DNA of 64,000 nt from Knoxdaviesia capensis (taxonomy: Eukaryota; Ascomycota; Sordariomycetes; Microascales; Gondwanamycetaceae). The position numbers were made by a program, and so were the translations under genes. Positions within the stretch are counted from its first letter, which is position 1. Each line of letters starts with the position of its first letter. The DNA lies in NCBI GenBank assembly GCA_001510575.1, contig LNGK01000004.1:1666537-1730536 (forward strand). The letters run 5' to 3'. This document shows positions 11,945 through 24,300 of the stretch, one piece after another. Below the pieces are notes generated by a model. That model was not told the origin of the DNA and did no database searches. It saw only the letters and a list, made by a program, of their open reading frames with translations.

Positions 11945-13167
11945 GAGAGTGGGAGTGAGAGAATGAGGACGCCTGCACACGTATTTCATGAAGTTCACTT
12001 AGTGTTACATAATCTCTCCAGTATATATGTTTGACAAGAAAGGCATTGACGCTTTCACCTCTCCATGAATGCTCCTTCCCGCGCTGGTGATGTGAGTATT
12101 GCCGAACTTGAAACGGGAGGAAGTGGAATCGGCGTGGAAACTTACATAACCCATATCCGCTTGTGAGTTTCGACTTCTTGTTTCTTGACTTCTTCATTTT
12201 TTCTCTTCTTTTCTGATATTTCAGCCCCCCTCTTTTTCTCTTCTTTGTCCCCGTCTCCTCCTCAGACTCTATCCTTTGCAGCAATCAGGAATAGACAACG
12301 ACATGACAACCATGGGCATTAGCGTCCAGTTTCTGGACAATCTCCCCGTGAACCCTGTATTGTGTGACAGCACCACTTCTGGCGTTCTTGGAGGGCTGAA
12401 ATCCCGGCGGAGGGTCCAATAGCAGCCAAACAAACCCCCCCCAATGTAGTACAATCACGCAATTTATAGTGTAATGTAGCCATTGGGGAAATCTCCTGAT
12501 CATTGAGGTGTCTGCAGCAGCCCCCAGATGAAGACCCCGAAATCTACAGGCTATGTAGTGCCCCGAATAACAAAACCGCCACCAACAGCCCTTCACCCCA
12601 CCCAAGATCTTATCGATAAGAGACCGGTCCACAACAATCTGTACACATCCCCCCCAATCCGTCACCCCTCCTTCCTCAACTGGCGGGCGGTCGCTCCTTC
12701 TGGTTCTGGAGCAGGAATTTGCGAAAGGGCCCGGCTGTAAAATTAGTTTTGGCCCTTTTGATTTTTTTTCTTCATGACTCCTCCAGCTTTTATTCCTCAA
12801 ACTTATTTTCTTCCTCCTTCTTCCGTTCTTCTCTTTTCTTCCTCTTCTTTTTTTCTTCCTCTTCTTTTTTTCTTCCTCTCTTTATTGCCCCTTTCTAAAT
12901 CTTCACGTCAGATCTTACCCTCCCCTTCTTCTTCTTCTTCTAGAATCTTTCCGTCCTTCTGGATCCTTTCTTGTCCTTCCGTCTTCCCCATCCGATACCG
13001 CACCGCTGCCCTTCGGCTTGTGATCGACATACATATACATATAGACTTCCTCCAGATATAAAAGCCGATCTGCTCTTGTCTCGTCACTCTGAATATTGCC
13101 TATCTCTCTTCATCTTCATCTCCATCAAATATCATCCTCATCGATTCCCATTCTCTCTCTTGAAAAA
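11945..13167. other. Intergenic region: subtilase 3' end and MET2 promoter/leader
   Basis: No gene seen. From about 12770 to 13160 the plus strand is dominated by C and T (long TTCTTCCTC tracts), the usual make-up of a fungal core promoter and 5' leader, directly before the MET2 start. Minus-strand open frames here lack an ATG. Confidence 0.65.
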
Positions 13168-14963
13168 ATGGCTGCCGGCCAGCCCCCTCCAGCGCCCGCT
13201 AAATATGGTCAGTATTTTAACCGTACACCCCCGTCCGCAAGCCGTCCCACACAACATTTACTGAATACTTCCAAGCAAGAATACAATCGCAGCCAGAGAA
13301 CCCTTTCTCCGCGCTAATCCCCGACCAGCAAATCGCCATCATCCCCGAATTCACCCTCGAGTCCGGCGTCACGCTGCATAATGTCCCCGTTGCGTATACT
13401 ACCCGCGGCACGCTGTCGCCCAATGCCGATAATGCCATGGTTATCTGCCACGCCTTGACTGGCAGCGCCGACGTCGGAGACTGGTGGGGGCCCCTGCTTG
13501 GAGGCCCCGGCCGCGCCTTCGACATCTCCCGCTTCTTCGTCATCTGCATGAACTGCACCGGAAGCCCGTACGGCACCGCCAGCCCGGTCACCGCGAAGGA
13601 CGGGGATCCGTCGCAGATTTACGGTCCGGAGTTTCCGTTGACCACCATCCGCGATGATGTCAGGTTAGTTTGCTGTTTTGTCTCTTCTCTTTTTTCTTTT
13701 TTCTTTCTTTTTTTTTTCGAGTCAACTAACACATTAAAATCACACCCATCCTCATTCAGACTGCACAAAATGCTGCTGGACGACCTCGGTGTCCGCCAGG
13801 TCGCCGCCGTGATCGGCGGGTCTCTTGGCGGCATGTTTGTGCTGGAGTGGGCGTACTTCGGCCCGGAGTACATCCGCTCGATTGTGCCGATTGCAACGTC
13901 CAGCCGCCACAGCGCCTGGGGCATCAGCTGGGGTGAAGCCCAGCGCCAGAGCATCTTCGGCGACCCCAAGTACGACGACGGCTACTACTCGTTTGACGAC
14001 CCGCCGGTCACCGGCCTGGGCGCTGCCCGCATGGCTGCGCTGCTGACGTACCGCAGCCGCGACTCGTTTGAATCCCGCTTCGGCCGAAAAGTCCCCGACG
14101 CCTCCAAACGCCAGACCATCCTGCAGAAGCTTCCTCTGCCCGTGACTCCGTCCGACGCCCACTTCCACATCCACAACGAAGGCCACAAATTCACCCCAAA
14201 TCGCCCGTCACGTGCTGGGAGCGAGGGTGGGGACAGCAATACCACATCCCCTGGCCCGGGCTCTGGTCCGCGGTCTCCGCCGCCGCAGGTTTCGTCGCCC
14301 ACACCGGCCACCACCACCACCACCACCACCACCACCGAGCCGAGCCTGGACCCGCAATTCCACGGCCCGCGCATTGTGAATGGAACCAGCAGTCCCCCTG
14401 CCGCCAGCGGCATCCCCCCAACCTCAGACCCCGCGTCGCCCAGCACGGCGGCGGCGCCCCGCCAGTCGCTGACGGGCGGCGACGCGCCGATGCCGCCCAA
14501 CTCGACGTACTTCTCCGCGCAGTCGTACCTGCGCTACCAGGGCCAGAAGTTCGTCAAGCGCTTCGACACCAACTGCTACATCGCCATGACGCGCAAGCTG
14601 GACACGCACGACGTGTCGCGCGGCCGCGCGGCCTCCGTCGCCGCTGCGCTCGCGCAGATCCGCCAGCCGGCCCTCGTGCTCGGCATCGAGAGCGACGGCC
14701 TGTTCACCTTCGCCGAGCAGCAGGAGCTCGCCGCCCACATCCCCCACGCCCGGCTCGGCCGCATCGACAGCCCCGAGGGCCACGATGCGTTTTTGCTGCA
14801 GTTCGAGCAGGTCAACAAGTACATTCTCGATTTCCTGCGCGAGGTGCTGCCGGATATCATGGGCGCGCGCGCCGCTGACGCCGAGTACCGCGAGGGCGCC
14901 GGCACTTTGACCAAGTCTAGTGTTTTCGGCGAGGCCGAGGTTGAGGATATTACCGCGTGGTAG
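13168..14963 (+). CDS. met2: Homoserine O-acetyltransferase
   Basis: Three exons, 13168-13207, 13297-13663 and 13760-14963, 536 residues. The enzyme acetylates L-homoserine with acetyl-CoA, the committing step toward homocysteine and methionine. It is an alpha/beta hydrolase: nucleophile Ser157 in GGSLGGM, Asp448 in IESDG, His477 in GHDAF. The early motifs IPEFTLESGVTL, NCTGSPYGTASP and GPEFPLTTIRDDVR are typical of MetX/Met2. Between about residues 265 and 400 lies a proline/serine/threonine-rich insert with a nine-threonine run encoded by ACC repeats (about 14309-14336); it separates the nucleophile from the Asp/His pair and is low complexity. Intron 1 (89 bp, GTCAGT donor) gives the expected YENPFSALIP junction; intron 2 (96 bp) has an ACTAAC branch. 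The start follows a purine-rich GAAAAA context. Confidence 0.95.
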
Positions 14964-15966
14964 TTGTGTGCTGAGTGGAGAGAGTTGGGGGTGAATACAA
15001 CCAACAAAAAAAAACCCCCCCAAGCAAGGTTGAGCAGGAGGAAGAGGTTTTAGCGATGCATGCCCATTTTTGGGTTTGGTTTTTGTCTTCTTGCAGGTAC
15101 TTTCATGCCACCACCAAAACGTATCTGTTTGCCATCTTCTGTTCTCGTTAGTGACTGTCAGTCTTCTTCATATTGCACAAATAACAGTTCTCTTTGTTCA
15201 AACACACGCCACTTCTTCACTTCTGCATCACGACTGTAAGACCATGTAACGTCAAGCACCAAGCGATGCACAGGAACATTCGCACACGAAACAGTAAATC
15301 CGGCATTCACGCCTCCACGTCACCATTAAAGCCAATTTTGGGGCAGGCCATTCACTTTTGTATTGGCTCAAAAAATAAAGATAAATATAAAAAGGAGTTC
15401 CGCCCCCATTGGCCAGCAGGAAGGGCACAATATCAAACACAGGAAACAGAAGGAAAGTCGATAGTAGCCCGACAGATTACAAGCAAAGGATTGTACGAAC
15501 AGACCCGAAATAAGAAATGCTCTGGCCCAGTTCAAGAGAGATCATAAAAGAACAGGATGGTTGGATTCCCACGCCGTATGCTAAGAAGAAAAAAATGCGG
15601 AAAAAAGGAAATACTTGGATGGAATAAAAAGGAATGTGAGTGTGGCCAGAAGCCACCAGAAAACGCCTGGTCGCCGGTGATGTACATGGAACGGAAGGTG
15701 GCCGGCCGTTCATAGAAGAAGAAGATAGAGGGAGAGAAGTGCACGCTTGCTGCCGAGGATGTGTATGTACAGGGAGGAAGTGTGACAGGAAGAATAAGGA
15801 AGGAGATTTTTCTGCATGAGTAAATGGTGCGCCCGAGGCAGTTGAAGGTACGAGAGAGAGCAAGCAAGCAAGCAGTAAGGGGTGGGGGTGTGTGGCGGTG
15901 GTGGTCAGTTCGGCAAGGAGTGAGAGCAAGGAGAAACAAAAAGTGAAAAAGCGCGGAGGGAGTTTA
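14964..15966. other. Convergent 3' region between MET2 and the GRAM-VASt gene
   Basis: About 1 kb between two stop codons facing each other. It holds both 3'UTRs, with A/T-rich stretches suited to polyadenylation. Long minus-strand frames (15477-15939) are pyrimidine-driven and resemble no known protein. I see no gene. Confidence 0.6.
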
Positions 15967-18900
15967 TCAAGCAGCTTCTTGAATCTTCTTCCGCTCCATC
16001 ACCTCCTTGAGCGTCTTCAGCTTCTCCTCGGTAACGCGGATGGCCTCTTCCACCTCGCGCTCGCCCATGCGCTCGTCCCGCATGCCCTCGTCGACCCGCC
16101 GTTGACGTGCAGACGACGCCGACGAGAACGATCCGGAAGAAATGGGCATACCGCCGGCACCGGAGGCGGCCGCACCCATGCGCGCAAGGCCGACGCGCTC
16201 TTCAAGCCAATCCCAGAGTTCGGTCTCCTCGCGCTGCCAGATGGCTTCGTATGCGGCCGCCCGGATGGGGTAGTTGTTGCCTCGATATCCTGCTCCACCA
16301 TACGATACCGAAGGTGCTGATTCGGCTTGTCGCCCAGGGACCCCGAAGTTAAACCAAAAGGCAACAAGAAGACCCACAAGAAGGCCATACATAATGTTGC
16401 CCGTAAGGATGGGTCGCACGATATCAACCACAGGCTCAGCAAGTGGTCGCACTGGTTCCAGGAGACCCCAGCTGCGCTTTTGTGCTGGCCGACCAGATCC
16501 AGTTGACGAACCAGAATGCGACAGGCTGGGCTCCGGACCCTTGGTTTTGCGGGTGCGGCGCTTCGACTTTGCGCCCATACCGGGGTCCGTTGCTGCCCGG
16601 GCACGAGTAGACACCGCAGCCTTCAGGCTGGCGAAGAGATCCGTGCAGTATTGGATCTGGCCTTCATTGGCTCCCTTTTCAATGGGACCTATATTGATAC
16701 AATAGAACAGGGAGTTGGTTAGCAATGGAAACAGATGTTGCGCAAGTCGGAAACGTCTATTCAGACTTACCCTTGATCCAGCTCTTTCCCGACCATTCGA
16801 CAACGCAATTGACCTGCACCCGGGTATGGTTCTTTTCGGCCCAAGACAGGCAATACTTGGTCCTGACCACAAAGACGTTACCGCTGGGTACATCAGGATT
16901 CTGCGTTGAGATCGAGAGGTTCACAGCCCGCTTCCAATCGATATTGTCGACTGTTTCCGTGACCACACACTTCGTCTGGCGAGGGCCGATTGAGGCGTAC
17001 AAAGGCTTGATGTAGGAAAAAGTGCGGGTGCGGTTTTCTGCACTCAGGCCCAGGCGGTCCTCCATCTGGAATTCGGTACACTTTTGCTCAATCGTCAGCC
17101 ACTTCGACATGAAAGACACCGAGGCCTGGCCGAACATGAGACTGAACACCTTGCCCATCGGGGCAGGAATGACGTCGTCGCCAACGACTTTGTCGTAGTG
17201 GGTTGCGTAGTCACCACAATCGGTAGGCGCATGAGTGGCCGGGCCAGGAAAGTCAGCGGCGAGGCCGGGTGTCGTAGGTGTGTCCTTTCCGGAATCTCCG
17301 GCGCTGCCATTAGCAGCGGCGGGGCCTGACGGAACACGACGGTTAAGGGCCTTTTCGTTCTCGGTTTCGGTTGGCGAGTGGTCATTGGTGTTAGTGACGT
17401 CTTGCTGAAAATGCTCATTCTCATCGTCTTCGTCGTAGATTTCGTCATCTTCATCGTCCGTCATGTCATCCGACCCAGAGCCGCTATGGTCAACAGCATT
17501 GGCTGCCATTGATGGCTCGTCCACAATCTTGTCGGTGCGGTCGCCATTTTGACTGCTCTTCAAGCTGGGGTGGCCCAACTTCCAGATGTTGATAATGAGG
17601 TCGTATGTAGCATCTCGGCTCGTGAAGCTGGCAAAAATGTGCTTGTTCTGAAGAGTCGAGATCATCAGGCCATTCTTGAAGATGAGGGCGGTGTTTCGCT
17701 TCTCTACAGAAACAATCTCGTCAAAGCTCACAACCAGCGTGGTTACCCAGCCGAGAATGTTGCTACTGAAGCAGAGATGGCCTTCGGACACGTACAGGCG
17801 GCCTTGGACGAGAATGTCGCGCTGTAGAGCACAGCTGTAATCCTCGATAAGATAGTCGTCGTCTGGAACACTCTTGAACAGGCCGTGAAAATCGCGATTG
17901 CGTTTCTTACTCGCAATGGCGAAACCGGTAAGGCGGGGAGTGCTAGTGTTGTTGATGGGATTGGCCAACGATGCATGGGCGGCGCCAATGGCAGCACTGA
18001 TGGTGCCAGTGGCCGCTGAGCTTCCTCGATTCCTCTGACGATCTCGGGTGCTGCGAACGCTGTTAGACCGGCCAACGGGACTCGCATCGTCGTATAAGCT
18101 AGGGTTTGGAGAGGAATGGTCGCCACTGTAAGTGGGCGGTTCAAACACGGTTTTCGGCCGCAGTAATGACCCAGGCTCGTCGCCAAAGCCTTCTTGGGTT
18201 TGAAGTGTGGAGGTGGAGTGCGAATCTGAGAGGCCGAGGTCGGTTTGAGAACGGGATTCAAGCGTCTCGTGCAGCTTTGAAGGTGCAGGTTGAGCCGCAG
18301 GGGTCGATCTGGGTACGGGTTCGGCAAGGCCCAGCTGGCTTAAGCTGAGATCACCGGAGCCGAGGGTTTTCACCGCCGGCTCCTTGTTGTCTAGAGACTC
18401 AGACGAGATCATAGCGGGGCTGTTGAGAGGAACTTCGACGGTGCTCTCATCGGCGGAGGTTATGGTGTCGTTGAAGCCCGGTGGTTTGGACTGGCCGTTG
18501 GTAGCTGTAGGGTTAATGTTCGTGTTTTGGATGGTGGTGCTAATGGTGTTTGCGGCGTTTTGAGCAGCAGAGAATACGGACGAGAAGAAGCCAGTCGCGG
18601 AAGCCAGGGCGGGAGTTCCGGGACTAGCGTCGGGTAACGGGCTTATGGGAGGGAGAGTGATGTTCGATAGCTTGCTAGGACCAGCACTGCCAGATCGCAT
18701 ACGGCGATAGCCTCCTAGCATGCTTCCCAGCGGAGATGAAGCATTTGCCGTAGTTGAAGAAGCAGGTTGCGCAGAGATGGTGGTGGTGACGGTAGGAGAT
18801 GTAGAGAGACCAGCCGATCCGGGAGACCCGATAGTTACATGAGAAGAGCGGTTTGTAGTTGTGGTGGGACCAGAAGCGGAGATGTTGGCTGAGGGTTGGG

Positions 18901-21326
18901 GAGCCGCGTCGGGGAGGACGACACGAGAGAATGATCGAGAGGGCTTGGAGGGAGATGTGGACGTAGAGAAGGAGAAACTGGTTGGCGTCGGAGGAGTGCT
19001 GACAATGGCTGGAGGTACCGATGCAGGAGATGCAGCGTTCACGACGATAGCCGATGGAGGAGTTCGGGGAGAGTCAACAAAGATGTCGACCTGAGAAGAA
19101 GCGGAGCGGGTATGTGGTCCACGAGCGGTTGAATCGGCGGTGTTGGCGGTTGCGGGAGGTGGGCCTGGGGTAGGTCCGGACGTCTGGGGTTTGAACAGAG
19201 CGGAAGCCGGATTCGACCGTTTGCTGGGAGAAGAGGAAGCGGAAATGGTGGGCGGGGCCAAGGGAGCGGATGTGCGGATCTGAGTGCCGGTAGACGAGGC
19301 GACAGAGGCAGACTCGTCAACGGCGGATGACGGTCTAGACTGAGACTGTGGGGGGATCGAATCGCCAGTCACTGAGGAGGAAGAATCGGACGAAGGCCGG
19401 TTGTCAGAGTCGGGAGACGGATCGGCAGCGGCAGCGTTAAGACTCGCGTTGCTCTTCTTGGACCGAAATATGCGGCTCAATCGGACACCGGGAGACGGAG
19501 AGCGTTTAGTAGAGTCGGTCGGCGCCAGCAGAGACGATGAAGAACGGGAAGCCGAGGTTGGGTTTGCGTCGAGAGATTCGGAGCGGCCCCGATAGGTAAA
19601 GCCGGCGGGTTTTATGGCGGAGTTTGATTGCAAGAATTCGGCAGACGGAGAAAGAGAGTTGGACGAATGGACAGCAATGGTTTTCGAGGATCTCAAGGTG
19701 AACTTTTGAGGAATGTTGGAAGATCTGGTTTTCCAATCAGCAACAGACCCAGAGACAAACGAGTGGGAAGGTGAACACGAGGATATTGAGTGGAACAGCA
19801 CGCAGCAAGGGCAATGTATGGATTAAAGACAGAAGAAGATAGAAAAGAGCGGAGAGATTCCCGAGAAAAGACAAGTGGCAGAGCTTAAAGCTGAACGAGT
19901 TTAATGACTGGGAAAGGTGAAGCTCGGGAATGCAAATGACGGAAGCCAGGGAGAGACACCAATTCCGACAGGAAAAGACCGGGAGGAAAGCAAGACTTGG
20001 TGGGATTGGATGCAGAACTGAAGGAGATATAGAGCTGGCAGAAAGTATATATATGCAGGAAAAAGAAAACAGGAAGAAGAGAGATAAAGTGTGTGTGTGA
20101 GGCGGAGAGGAGGGAGGAAAAATGTGGTATGAGAGTGGGTGAGACAGGTTATTCAGATGTTATTGTTAAGGTCCACTGTGGAACAGTAATAGAAATGCCT
20201 AACGATGACGGAACGGCACAGTAAAAAAAAGGCAAGAGGTACGAAGGTACAAAGCAGCAACTACTCACTTGGAGTGTCTTCGATTCCGTAAGCTGGGCCA
20301 ACTTAAAAAAGGGAGCAATAGCAGCACACCACTGCTGATCAAAAACGGGCAAGTGCGGTCGCTACTGTCCTTTCCTTTCTATAAACTGGGTAGCATATAT
20401 AGGCCGCGCGCACCTTCCGGTCGTTTAGCTGGTATATAGTGGGTAATTGTAGTATTTTGTGGGGAATGGTGCGGGAGGAGGAAGGAACGAATGGACGGAA
20501 GAGGGAAGAGCAGGAGAAGCAAAGGCGAGAGAACGATGTGCGAGAAGGAGCGAAGGGCTGAAAGGTGACAGAAAAGAAACATGAGAAAGGGAAGGAGGGG
20601 GGGAGGGAGGAAAGAAACGCAGGGAAGGGGCGGGGGGGAGTGCCAGTGAACGAAGGAAGGAACGAGGCACACACACACACACACACATTACACACAAGTC
20701 AAGACAAAGAAAGTCCTACCGAGTAAACGAGAAAGCATGCACTTGCCAGAATTCCGGATGGAAGATGGATGTGCCTTCCGTTTCAACTGGGTCTGGTGGG
20801 GACTGCACCACACACACTTTTTTTTTCTCCTTCTCTCCTTCTCTCCTCTTTTTCTGGTTCTCTTGTTCTGGGCAGGTGTGATTTTTGAGTGTGTTCGGTG
20901 GATGCGGGCTGAAATGGTAGCGGACAACACTAAACCCAGCAGTGGCATTGGCAAGGCGCATCGCATCATATCACACAGGAGTGAAAGCCTCCCAATGAGC
21001 TAGACTTTGCTCGATTTGGGAAAGCTTCGGCTGACCACAGCTCTGTGCGGGTGCAATAGCGGGCAGAGACAAGCAGAAAAAATAAAAAGGAAAAAAAGAA
21101 AAGAAACCAGAGTCGATTGCAGGAGATTGATGCTGAGTGGTGGTCCAACCCGAACACGAACACCACCACCGTGACAAACAATAAAAAATAAAAAAAGATG
21201 AAGAAAAGAGTCAAAAATCACTTACAACGATGAGTCGGAATCGTCATCACGGTTCTTCATCGCCAGGCTCATTGCGGTCTCAGTAGCGGTGCCACCACCG
21301 CCACCGCCACCACTGGCGCTCTTCAT
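15967..21326 (-). CDS. GRAM-VASt domain membrane protein (Lam/Ysp2-like sterol transfer)
   Basis: The main body is 19724-16771 plus 16688-15967 (82-bp intron, GTAAGT..ATAG). The main frame extends up to 19822 but has no ATG before about residue 370. A 101-nt exon at 21326-21226 supplies an ATG and a GTAAGT donor. Its phase matches the only good acceptor (AACCAG, exon from 19724), giving 1258 residues across a 1.5-kb intron; that junction is inference. A disordered Ser/Pro/Thr-rich N-terminal half is followed by a GRAM domain (about 640-760), a VASt sterol-binding domain (about 870-1055, with DCGDYATHYDKVV and SWAEKNHTRVQVN), a Lys/Arg-rich linker, one membrane helix (about 1116-1135, NIMYGLLVGLLVAFWFNFGV) and a C-terminal helix. 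Lam/Ysp2 proteins are anchored in the ER and move sterol at contact sites with the plasma membrane. An extra internal exon near 20271-20370 is possible. Confidence 0.8.
20669..20687. repeat. (CA)n microsatellite
   Basis: About nine CA units, within the predicted first intron of the GRAM-VASt gene. Confidence 0.9.
21226..21326 (-). other. Predicted 5' coding exon of the GRAM-VASt gene
   Basis: It begins with ATG at 21326, encodes 33 codons with a seven-glycine run and an acidic end (NRDDDSDSS), and stops at a consensus GTAAGT donor at 21225. Phase 2 fits the acceptor at 19725. If it is not joined to the downstream gene, it is an unexplained short exon. Confidence 0.5.
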
Positions 21327-24300
21327 GTCTAGCCGGCCAAACGACGACCACCAACTTCGACGAGATGGCAGATGCTGCGGGTGGCTTTTTTCGACGGGTC
21401 AGGCCGGTGGTTGTTGCAATGCACGAGCCGGACTCGGGCGTGGTCGTCGTGTGATGCGCCGGCGCGATCTGGCCGGGCCGGTTCACGGGTTGATAAGAGA
21501 TATATGTGGTGAACGAGAGACAGCCCGTCGGGAATACGGGCGAATTGATGAAAGCCGGCGAAAGACACTTTGGCGTTGCGGGAGAAAAGAAGAAGAGAAG
21601 AAAATACAGTGGCCGAGACCGAGACCGGTTGATAAAAGGAGGCCAGACAGCCCGGGGGGGAAAGGGGTAAAAGAAAATAATATGGCGGGAAGCTCGCTTT
21701 TGGGAGTGCAAGGGGGAGATAGAGGCGTGGAGTAGTATGTACTGTATTGTTTGTACTGTTGTAGTGTCGTAGAGTGTCAGTATGTAGTCGGAGAAAGAAA
21801 AGAAGAACCACAGAAGCAGAGAAATAGGAGACAAGAATATAGTTTATGATGATACACGATGATAATAATGTCCTTGGAAATATCGGGAAATCGTCGAGAA
21901 AGGAACAGAGCGAAGGACATCGAAGGAGGGAAAAGGAAGAAAGAAAAGAAAAACTCCGTTGACGGCAGTATGATAGGGGAAGAAGACTCTGGCATAAAAA
22001 AAGAACAGGGGCGAAGAGCAGCAGACAGAGGGAAACAGATCTGTCAACCACACACACCACTTTAACGGGTTTTAAAACAGAATATGCTGCACAAGTCAAA
22101 ACAGGACAGGGCTGCTTCTTCTTCCTTAACCCAAACTTTGACTCCTGTTCTGGTTAAAACCAGGGCTGTGCGAATCTCTGCAGTGAGACCCCGGAAGAGT
22201 GCGAAAGGGGGGTAACAACTCACTTCAGTGCCAGATCAGACTGTATAAAGCGAGAATCCTGTATGTCATTATGCTCTAACACGTCGTAATAAAGGAGGGA
22301 CGGTTGCAGTCATCGGGGGGATGCACAAGCACGGTTAAACAGCGCCCCCCTGAAAGCTTTGACTTCGTTGTTGGGCGGAAAAAGGATCTATTGCGGGACT
22401 TGCTAACCCTACTCACCGGCTGGATGTTATTAGTGTAACCCTTACCGAGGGCCATTCTCGCGCACACCGGTATGGTGTCTCAATACTCAGACAAGGCCCG
22501 GATTGTAGGGGTCGGACGGTTTGGACAGCCGGCAAGGCAGTTCCGCGCATCTTCGTCACGATCGCCAATGCTCGCACATTAACATGATGTGACAAATTGA
22601 AGCATGACGACCGGTCTTTTTCCTCCTTATTACTAGGCGCGGATACGGATCTCCGGCATAAGACAGCTTGTACGGTTTAATTCCAGACTCATGTATCAGG
22701 AGCGGTGAGCGGAACTGTCTCCTTAGGTAAAAAGAAAAGAAAAGAAAAACCAAATGCGCCCTTGGTTGCTGAAATTATCCCCCCTCTTGTCATCTTCCCG
22801 GAATCTTCTTGCAGGGGCGGCGAGGCGAGAAGGGAGTTACGTCTCGGCGAGGCCCCATGTGCCCAGCTGCCCATATCATCATTTTGACTTGCCACCATGT
22901 TTTCTTTTCCATGACGAACAGCACAGCCAAGGTCAGTTATAAGCACCCAACCCCCCAAACCGGCATCAACCCACGATTACATTGTTTCCCCCCCTCCTCC
23001 ACTATTTCCAAACTTGGCTTTTTCTTGTTCTCATTCCCACCAGGAAGATAGGGCCGGAGAGGGGGAGAGCATGGGTGGAGGCCGTCAAACAAACCAAAAA
23101 TCGGATGAGGTGAGAGGAGACAACCGAAAAGTGTGGAGAGGAGGGGGGAACGATGCAGTTGGCTGACGACACAGCCGCAAGGAGAAGCATATTTAGCATC
23201 GCACACTAGCAACCTTCGCAATATAGACCCGGGTATATTGCATCGAACAGGACGGCATGTTGCACTGCATTGTCCCCTATTCTGGCGCATTCCCGCCTGT
23301 GATTGGAGTGTCCACTGGTGTAGTGCCCCCCTCCTTAATGAAAAGCCTCAACCGTCAACAACCAGTGATATGCGGTTCCTCTGGAGTGCCTGTATACGCC
23401 TTATGGGAAGTCTTACTCCGAGACATTCTCAGTGGTCCACGGAAGATCCGCTAACCCTAGGACTTTTTGGTGACCTCCACGGATGTAAATCGGAGAAAAG
23501 GAATGAACACAGGAAAGAGAGAGAACGAGACAGATAGGCGGGAAGGAGAAAACAGTCAAGTTCGACCTCATTTTCACAAGCGCTGCCGCCGTTCTCAGAG
23601 CGGCCGAAGATGCCGATAGCGATGTTGATGGCCTTGTCGTAGGCCACATCAATGCTATCGACTACTACCAGGTACCGGCGGGTCTAAGCCTTTCTTTCTC
23701 GAAGATGAGGAGGTTGTGATTATCACCATCCCCGCCGCTGTGACACTACGCCCCGGTGCAACAATGACGAGACAGGCCCGTAAGGTCAGTAGCCGCAGCA
23801 TCTCTACAGTCATTCTGTCTTCAACCCATTCGCGTCACCTACGCACGCCGGCGGCCGTTCCGGAACGCCAGCACAGCCGAGAGGCGAGATCCGGCGTCTT
23901 TCGCAGTGGTTGGGGGGAACCACCAACAGCGGATTTCTCCTCCATGTTTCTCCGCGCGCCTGTTTCGCCTACGGAGCACGATATCATCGTTGGATGCTCA
24001 ACTTCAGTTCTGTGCGGCTCGAGTTTGAGCTAATGCGCCATAGCCGATACCGTGTTAGATGGATGGTGGGCTGTTGAAGATGCCGCTGGGGGGATGTGTT
24101 GTTAGGGTTATTTAAAATGTGCGCGCTGCATACGATTGTTTGTGTGTGGTTTGGGTTCTGCACACTACCAGTGACATCTGAGAAACAAAAGGTGCTTAGG
24201 CATTTTCCATGTGTGGAGCATGTCTTTCTCTGTTGATGTCGGAGTCGGAGAACATTCCCGCTTGGACACCCCTCCTCGTCAGAAACTCCAACTCTTCACC

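Noticed and set aside
10352..11998. 548-codon minus-strand frame
   Set aside because: Exactly antisense to the subtilase catalytic and C-terminal domains; no recognisable motifs of its own.
12285..12800. 171-codon minus-strand frame between the subtilase and MET2
   Set aside because: No ATG at its start (TTG), no family resemblance, and overlaps the MET2 promoter.
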